33,390 bases of DNA from Sphingobacteriaceae bacterium (lineage in GTDB: Bacteria > Bacteroidota > Bacteroidia > UBA7662): assembly GCA_013824115.1 (NCBI GenBank), contig PNNG01000020.1:1-33390 (forward strand). Reading direction: 5' to 3'. The number at the start of each line of letters is the position of its first letter. The stretch's first letter is position 1. This document shows positions 29,253-33,390 of this stretch, piece by piece. Below the pieces are notes generated by a model, which did no database searches, was not told where the DNA came from, and saw only the letters and a list, made by a program, of their open reading frames with translations. The translations under genes and the position numbers were made by a program.

Positions 29253-31406
29253 TTACACCACCCAGCGCCAAATCAATTTGCCTAAGATGGTGCCGCGCTT
29301 GGGGTCAACCTGGCCCGTTTGGGTATCCCAAACCTGGTTTACAATGAAGAAAAAGTCGGTGCCGATGCGTGGAATAAACTGCAAGCGGAAATTCATATTC
29401 ACCTCATTTTGGGCCGAATTCCACTGTCCGAGCAGTGAACCAAATAAATTCGGATTCACGGCATACGTAACGCGTGAACCCACCAAATCGGTATTGAACC
29501 GGCCATAAGGCAGCTCAACTACATTGCGCTCATAGCGCAAACTGATGCCAAAATAGCGGCTGCTGCGCCAAATGAGCTCGCTTTGCGATTGGATACTGGT
29601 GCCGCTGTAAAACTCTCCCCAGCTGATGCGTCCGTCGAAGGCCAGCTTTCGCCCGCGAAAGGTGGCGGCACGCGCGGTGTTTTGTCGCCACCAATAGGTG
29701 CCCGCTGGAATCACCACACCGGGAGCAATGGCGAAGGGTGCGCGCAAACCCTCCGCTACAATTTCGTGTGCCACATTGAATGTTTCTCCGCTGCGGGTGT
29801 CGAAACCGAAGTATTGCATGGCATAGTTGAACGATTGAATCTGTCCGTTATCGTCGTATTGGGTGTTGGTGATGCGGGCCGGACGAAAATCGAACTGCCT
29901 GATCCAGCGTAGTTTGCCTTGGGGGCGTGGGCGAAAGCCAATGTCGAAAAACTGCTCGCGGAACGACCTGCGGAGCATCAGGCCGACTTCGGGTTCAAAT
30001 TCCCGAGGACCTCGTTGCGCCGAAGCAAAAAGGGTGAATTTGTCGTTCGGATAGCTCACAAAAACCCGGTAGGCGGTGGCAGCCGGATTAAAACCATCGT
30101 CGGAATTGTAAGAATTCAGCAACGCGCCGCCCACATCGAGGTTCTTATTGCCCAAAAAACGGGAAGTACTGTAACGACCGTTGATGCCGGTGGTGCTGTG
30201 CCAGCGGTCGGCCGTGATTTTGTTGGTGGTCATGGCCCCAATGATACTCTGTTTACCCACATCTTGTCGCCAACTCGCGGTGGTGTAATTGGTAGTGGGG
30301 TCGGTGCCATTGGCGGCCGTTTGCAGGGTCATGAGACCCAGGGTGCGATTGTCTTCCTTGCCCAACAAACGCGCCCCAGCAATGATGGGCACTGCTTCGC
30401 GGTTGGCATCTAAACCAATGCGGCGGGTGTAAAAGGGAATGATGCGGTTGCCACCAAAACCGAAATTGAAAAAGTCGTCGCCCTCCAAAAAGAACTCCCG
30501 CAATTCAGGGAAAAACAGCGGAAAACGCGTGATGTTCACTTGCTGCTGGTCGGCTTCCACCTGCGCAAAGTCGGTATTGAAGGTGAGGTTGAGGCGGTAG
30601 GTGGGGGAGAGGAGGTAGTTGATGTCGCCGCCCAGGTTGCCAGTTGGGCGGGTTTGTCCGGGTGTGACTTCCCCACCACCAATGGCGTAAGGCTTGATCT
30701 CCACAAACTGCTTCTGGCTGAGCGCAAATAAGCCGGTGAGCTCGCCTGCCAGGTTCACTTGCTGGAAGCTGTGGTCGCGGCTCCAGCCTTGCCAGCGGGC
30801 CTGCTCGCGCTTGCGGCGGATGTTGCGTTCGAAATTGATGCCCCAGGTTTGGTTTTCGGCGCCGGGACGGTATTTGAGCGTATAAAAAGGAATCTCAAAC
30901 TCGGCAAACCAACCTTCGGCCGTGATGGTGGTTTTTACGTCCCAAACGCCATTCCAAAAGGCATTGCTCGATCCGCCATTGTTAAACACCTGCAAATCGG
31001 CCCGGGCACCCACCGGATTGGTCACAAACATGAAGCCATTGCGCTGGTCGCGGTAGGTATCGAGGATGAGCATGAAATTATCGTCGAGGCCGAAGTTAAA
31101 ATCGCGCCGCAGCTCCCGGGCGATGAGTTTGTTGGGTTCGCGGTCGTAGCACCAAACGGCCACATAAAGCTTGTCGTCGTCGTACACCACGGCCACTTCG
31201 GTGCGTTCGGTCACGGGCTGGCCGAGCACCAATTCGCGCTGGGTAAAATCGGTCACGCGGGGGGCTTGCTGCCAAATGCCTTCGTTGAGTTTGCCATCGA
31301 TCACCAGGCTTTCATGCGTATACACCGCCTGCAATTGGGCTTTTTGGGCCCAAGCGAAGGTGCTCCATAGCATCCCCACCATTGCAAACAACAGCTTACC
31401 TTTCAT
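29253..31406 (-). CDS. DUF5916 protein with CBM9-like N-terminal domain
   Basis: From the ATG at 31406 the product has 717 residues with a signal peptide (MKGKLLFAMVGMLWSTFAWAQ). A carbohydrate-binding family 9-like domain (about 30-215) contains VIDGKLNEGIWQQAP and TEVAVVYDDDKLYVAVWCYD. The larger remainder matches DUF5916, a predicted outer-membrane beta-barrel-like region, with FNTDFAQVEADQQQVNITRF and FPELREFFLEGDDFF followed by many strand repeats. The C-terminal stretch IGTDFFFIVNQVWDTQTG is the part duplicated in the relics nearby. Function is not established; surface glycan binding or uptake is plausible. The longer frame to 31565 is Leu/Phe-rich non-signal sequence and is rejected. 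Confidence 0.88.
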   Translation of the reverse strand: MKGKLLFAMVGMLWSTFAWAQKAQLQAVYTHESLVIDGKLNEGIWQQAPRVTDFTQRELVLGQPVTERTEVAVVYDDDKLYVAVWCYDREPNKLIARELRRDFNFGLDDNFMLILDTYRDQRNGFMFVTNPVGARADLQVFNNGGSSNAFWNGVWDVKTTITAEGWFAEFEIPFYTLKYRPGAENQTWGINFERNIRRKREQARWQGWSRDHSFQQVNLAGELTGLFALSQKQFVEIKPYAIGGGEVTPGQTRPTGNLGGDINYLLSPTYRLNLTFNTDFAQVEADQQQVNITRFPLFFPELREFFLEGDDFFNFGFGGNRIIPFYTRRIGLDANREAVPIIAGARLLGKEDNRTLGLMTLQTAANGTDPTTNYTTASWRQDVGKQSIIGAMTTNKITADRWHSTTGINGRYSTSRFLGNKNLDVGGALLNSYNSDDGFNPAATAYRVFVSYPNDKFTLFASAQRGPREFEPEVGLMLRRSFREQFFDIGFRPRPQGKLRWIRQFDFRPARITNTQYDDNGQIQSFNYAMQYFGFDTRSGETFNVAHEIVAEGLRAPFAIAPGVVIPAGTYWWRQNTARAATFRGRKLAFDGRISWGEFYSGTSIQSQSELIWRSSRYFGISLRYERNVVELPYGRFNTDLVGSRVTYAVNPNLFGSLLGQWNSAQNEVNMNFRLQFIPRIGTDFFFIVNQVWDTQTGQVDPKRGTILGKLIWRWVV

Positions 31407-31469
31407 GCGGCTGCGAAGATACGGCTGTGGGCCAAGTACAAGTAGTTTGCTTTGAGCCTCGAAAAAAAA

Positions 31470-31504
31470 TATTTTAATAGCAAAAATGTTGTATATTAGT
31501 AGCA
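31470..31504 (+). promoter_or_regulatory. Paired direct repeats, probable autoregulatory operators of the RES module
   Basis: TATTTTAATAGCA (31470-31482) and TATATTAGTAGCA (31492-31504) are direct repeats (11 of 13 bases) whose starts are 22 bp apart, about two helical turns, ending 12 bp before the antitoxin ATG. This suits cooperative binding by the HTH antitoxin. No full TAnnTTTG element was identified. Confidence 0.5.
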
Positions 31505-31516
31505 TAATTGTTTGTA

Positions 31517-32002
31517 ATGAGCAAGCCAACATACTCAAAAACGCACGAAGGCCAAGATCCATCATTTGGTTACGCCTCTCAAGAGCCGGCCTCCATGGAA
31601 GTAAACGAGCCGGCAGCTACTTATGGCCTGCCCATGTCGCGCGTAGCCGCCATCAGGCGGGGCTTACCTTCGTCGGCCATAGAGCGCATGAGCGAGCGCA
31701 CCCGGCTGCCTGTGAGGCAAGTGCTGGCCTATATGCGGATGCCCCAAACCACCTACAACAAAAAGCTGCGTGCCAACGAACCTTTAGATGCCCACCACAG
31801 CGAGCAACTGCTGGTACTCTCCGATTTGCTGCAATTTGGTACTGAGGTCTTCAACAACGAAGCCCCCAAGTTTTACAGCTGGTTGCAGTCGCCCAACCAA
31901 TCGCTGGGCGGTCTCACCCCCGAAAGCCTCTTCGATACGCTCACGGGTATGCAAGAAGTAAAAAACTGCCTGCTCCGCCTCGAGTACGGCAATATGGCTT
32001 AA
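31517..32002 (+). CDS. Xre/MbcA/ParS-type antitoxin (DUF2384)
   Basis: The 161-residue protein has a central Xre-like helix-turn-helix region (about 45-90, with SERTRLPVRQVLAYMRMPQTTYNKKL) and a C-terminal DUF2384-type toxin-binding domain (about 95-161, with NEAPKFYSWLQSPNQSLGGLTPESLFDTLTG). Family members neutralise RES-domain toxins and repress their own operon. The ATG at 31517 is preferred over 31508. Its TAA shares one base with the toxin ATG, so the two are coupled. The direct repeats upstream fit autoregulation. Confidence 0.9.
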   Translation: MSKPTYSKTHEGQDPSFGYASQEPASMEVNEPAATYGLPMSRVAAIRRGLPSSAIERMSERTRLPVRQVLAYMRMPQTTYNKKLRANEPLDAHHSEQLLVLSDLLQFGTEVFNNEAPKFYSWLQSPNQSLGGLTPESLFDTLTGMQEVKNCLLRLEYGNMA

Positions 32003-32466
32003 TGCGTATTTTTAGGATTGAACGCGAGAAGTACTTGCACCAAACCTTGCAGGGATTGGGAGCTGCACGTGCATCCGCCTTCAGGTGGAACAGCCTGTTT
32101 ACCCCCATGGTATACACGAGCTCGTCACGGGCTTTGGCATTGCTCGAAGTGGCCGTACACCTGAACCTGCACAGCGAATTGCCCAACGACCGCTTTTTTG
32201 TGGAGATAGAAGTTCCCGACGAACTGCCGCGTGAGGTACTAATGGCAACTCAATTGCCGGCGGGTTGGGATGCCCGTCCGCCCATGGCAGTGAGCCAACA
32301 AATAGGCGACGCCTTTGTGCGTCGGGCCGAGGCGGCGGTCATGCAAGTGCCGAGCTGCATTGTGCCCGATGAGTACAATTTCCTGATCAATCCGGCCCAC
32401 CCCGATGCCCAACACATCCGAGTCATCAGCAATGCGCCTGTGCAGTTCGACCAGCGCTTGCGCTGA
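32002..32466 (+). CDS. RES-domain toxin (NAD+-depleting)
   Basis: The 154-residue protein has the RES signature. Arg28 in FRWN is followed by Tyr38 and by Glu49 within MVYTSSSRALALLEVAVH (36-53), and Ser118 lies in VPSCIVPDEYNFLINPAH. Arg, Tyr, Glu and Ser are the family's conserved catalytic-site residues. RES toxins degrade NAD+ (phosphorolysis in MbcT), arresting growth until the antitoxin binds. The protein is full length and the key residues are intact, so the module is probably active. Activity on NAD+ is inferred from the family. It overlaps the antitoxin by one base. Confidence 0.9.
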   Translation: MRIFRIEREKYLHQTLQGLGAARASAFRWNSLFTPMVYTSSSRALALLEVAVHLNLHSELPNDRFFVEIEVPDELPREVLMATQLPAGWDARPPMAVSQQIGDAFVRRAEAAVMQVPSCIVPDEYNFLINPAHPDAQHIRVISNAPVQFDQRLR

Positions 32467-32527
32467 CACAGAACGACTTTTTCGCAGCTATTGCCATCAC
32501 CATCGAACACAGTCCTTATTTTAGGGC

Positions 32528-33037
32528 ATGCAAGTGGCGGAATCTCCCAATAAACCCTTGGTGGAAGGTACCTTTGTACTCGAAAAATTTCCGGGCAAGG
32601 GCGGCTGGACTTACGCAGCGCTACCCGCCGAAGTGCAGCCGGGAAAAGGGCCATTTGGCTGGTTGGTGGTGCAGGGAAAAATAGATGAGCTTGCATTCGA
32701 CCATTACAAGCTCATGCCCATGGGCAACGGCAGGCTGTTTTTACCCGTAAAGGCTGCCTGGCGGAAACAATTGCGCAAAAGTGCAGGCGATGAGGTAAAC
32801 ATCGTTTTGTATGCCGACGACCGACTTACCGAAGTACCCGCCGATTTTTTACTCTGTCTGGCCGATGAACCCACAGCTTTGCAGCATTTCAACCGCCTGC
32901 CTGAAAGTAGTAAACAAGCCATCATGGCCGAGATTTACCAGCTTAAAAGCGAAAAAGTGCGTGTGGAGCGGATGGCGACAGTCATTCAACGCTTGGGCAA
33001 TAGGCAGCGGTGGATGCCGAAATCGAGCGAAGGCTGA
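32528..33037 (+). CDS. DUF1905/YdeI-family protein
   Basis: The 169-residue protein has an N-terminal DUF1905 beta-barrel-like domain (about 10-105, with GTFVLEKFPGKGGWTYAALP, FGWLVVQGKID and LPVKAAWRKQLRKSAGDEV) and a C-terminal YdeI/OmpD-associated helical segment (about 110-160, with PTALQHFNRLPESSKQAIMAEI). YdeI-like proteins are linked to stress or antimicrobial-peptide protection, though the biochemistry is unclear. It starts 61 bp after the RES gene and has its own start context, so it may not be part of the toxin operon. It has no signal peptide. Confidence 0.82.
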   Translation: MQVAESPNKPLVEGTFVLEKFPGKGGWTYAALPAEVQPGKGPFGWLVVQGKIDELAFDHYKLMPMGNGRLFLPVKAAWRKQLRKSAGDEVNIVLYADDRLTEVPADFLLCLADEPTALQHFNRLPESSKQAIMAEIYQLKSEKVRVERMATVIQRLGNRQRWMPKSSEG

Positions 33038-33067
33038 TAAGCCACGACAGATGTGCCCATTTGCCTT

Positions 33068-33075
33068 TACCTTTG
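33068..33075 (+). promoter_or_regulatory. TACCTTTG -7 element before the Crp/Fnr gene
   Basis: TACCTTTG matches TAnnTTTG exactly and lies 14 bp before the ATG at 33090, predicting a short leader. The -33 position has no clear TTTG. Confidence 0.45.
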
Positions 33076-33089
33076 AACGAGCATAGAAA

Positions 33090-33390
33090 ATGGAACAACA
33101 CCTTTCACCGGCATGGCGGCAATTTGTGCGCGACTTACCCGAAGACTCCGCCGCCAAATTATTAGCTTGTTTTGAACAGGAAGAAGGCATCAAAGGACAC
33201 TTTTTGCACCGTCAGGGAAAAGTGTGCAAGCATTTGTGGTTCTTAGAAAAGGGCGTTGCCCGTTATTTTCATACCGACGAATCGGGCAAAGAAACCAACG
33301 ATTGGTTTGCTTTTGAGGGCGAAGTAATGACCATTTCGGGCAGCGTATTCAAAGCTGCCCCTGCAGATGAAAGCATTCAATTGCTCGAAA
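33090..33390 (+). CDS. Crp/Fnr-family transcription regulator (partial, cut by window end)
   Basis: Only the first 100 codons are in the window. They encode a cyclic-nucleotide-binding-like beta-roll: FLHRQGKVCKHLWFLEKGVARYF, then TDESGKETNDWFAFEGEVMT and the start of the next strand, SIQLLE. This is the usual pattern of Bacteroidota Crp/Fnr regulators, which often lack the exact phosphate-binding residues for cAMP. No Cys cluster for an iron-sulfur centre is seen in this part. The DNA-binding HTH would lie downstream of the window. It could regulate the CRP/FNR-type sites seen at 21583-21600 or 24445-24458, but that is only a possibility. Confidence 0.85.
   Translation, partial: MEQHLSPAWRQFVRDLPEDSAAKLLACFEQEEGIKGHFLHRQGKVCKHLWFLEKGVARYFHTDESGKETNDWFAFEGEVMTISGSVFKAAPADESIQLLE

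Overview
The window looks like a chromosomal segment of a free-living, aerobic-type Bacteroidota bacterium (broadly Cytophagia/Saprospiria/Chitinophagia-like). The evidence is: three secreted proteins with the type IX secretion (T9SS) type B / CHU_C C-terminal domain, a PorV/PorQ-type outer-membrane protein, a TonB-dependent receptor with a carboxypeptidase-like N-terminal domain, a DUF5916 protein, lipoproteins with short Bacteroidota-style lipoboxes, and several intergenic TAnnTTTG (-7) promoter elements. No rRNA, tRNA or CRISPR array was seen. Most of the window is GC-rich; the first kilobase and the 24.8-29.1 kb paralog array are visibly more AT-rich.

Layout. 0.1-1.0 kb (+): a two-gene, toxin-antitoxin-like cassette (RelE-type second gene) flanked by 25-bp direct repeats. 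1.3-5.4 kb (-): a compact menaquinone operon in transcription order menI-menF-menD-menB, with a likely terminator about 270 bp past menB, beyond a repeat-rich block. 5.4-5.8 kb: a pair of REP-like hairpins and a small membrane protein. 5.8-9.9 kb (-): a tripartite export operon (membrane-fusion protein, MacB-type permease, TolC) with no ATPase gene. 10.0-12.3 kb (-): a PorV-like barrel overlapping a beta-propeller lipoprotein. 12.3-14.6 kb: hemJ (-) and comM (+), divergent. 14.6-15.5 kb (+): a small acidic ORF and a DUF3667 zinc-ribbon membrane protein.

15.5-21.5 kb (+) is the most interesting functional unit. It is a tightly packed four-gene operon: DUF4856 lipoprotein, imelysin-like lipoprotein, an HTTM / vitamin-K-dependent-carboxylase-like membrane protein that keeps the lysine equivalent to the GGCX catalytic base, and a FecA-like TonB receptor. 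A 31-bp AT-rich palindrome over the -33 region upstream is a candidate iron-repressor (Fur-like) box. It is followed by a DUF2892 membrane protein whose promoter carries a CRP/FNR-type dyad at about -41.5.

22.2-31.4 kb (-) is a paralog array. Three related T9SS cargo genes alternate with a full DUF5916 gene and two decayed 3' ends of DUF5916 genes. The third cargo gene lacks one PKD-like domain and is a mosaic of the other two. 31.5-33.4 kb (+): an Xre/MbcA-type antitoxin with a RES-domain toxin and paired upstream direct repeats, a DUF1905/YdeI protein, and the first 100 codons of a Crp/Fnr-family regulator cut by the window end.

Functional links are partly inferential. Cargo proteins and the PorV-like protein fit T9SS secretion. 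Men genes supply menaquinone, and hemJ supplies heme precursor for respiration. The FecA-like operon is probably for iron or another metal.
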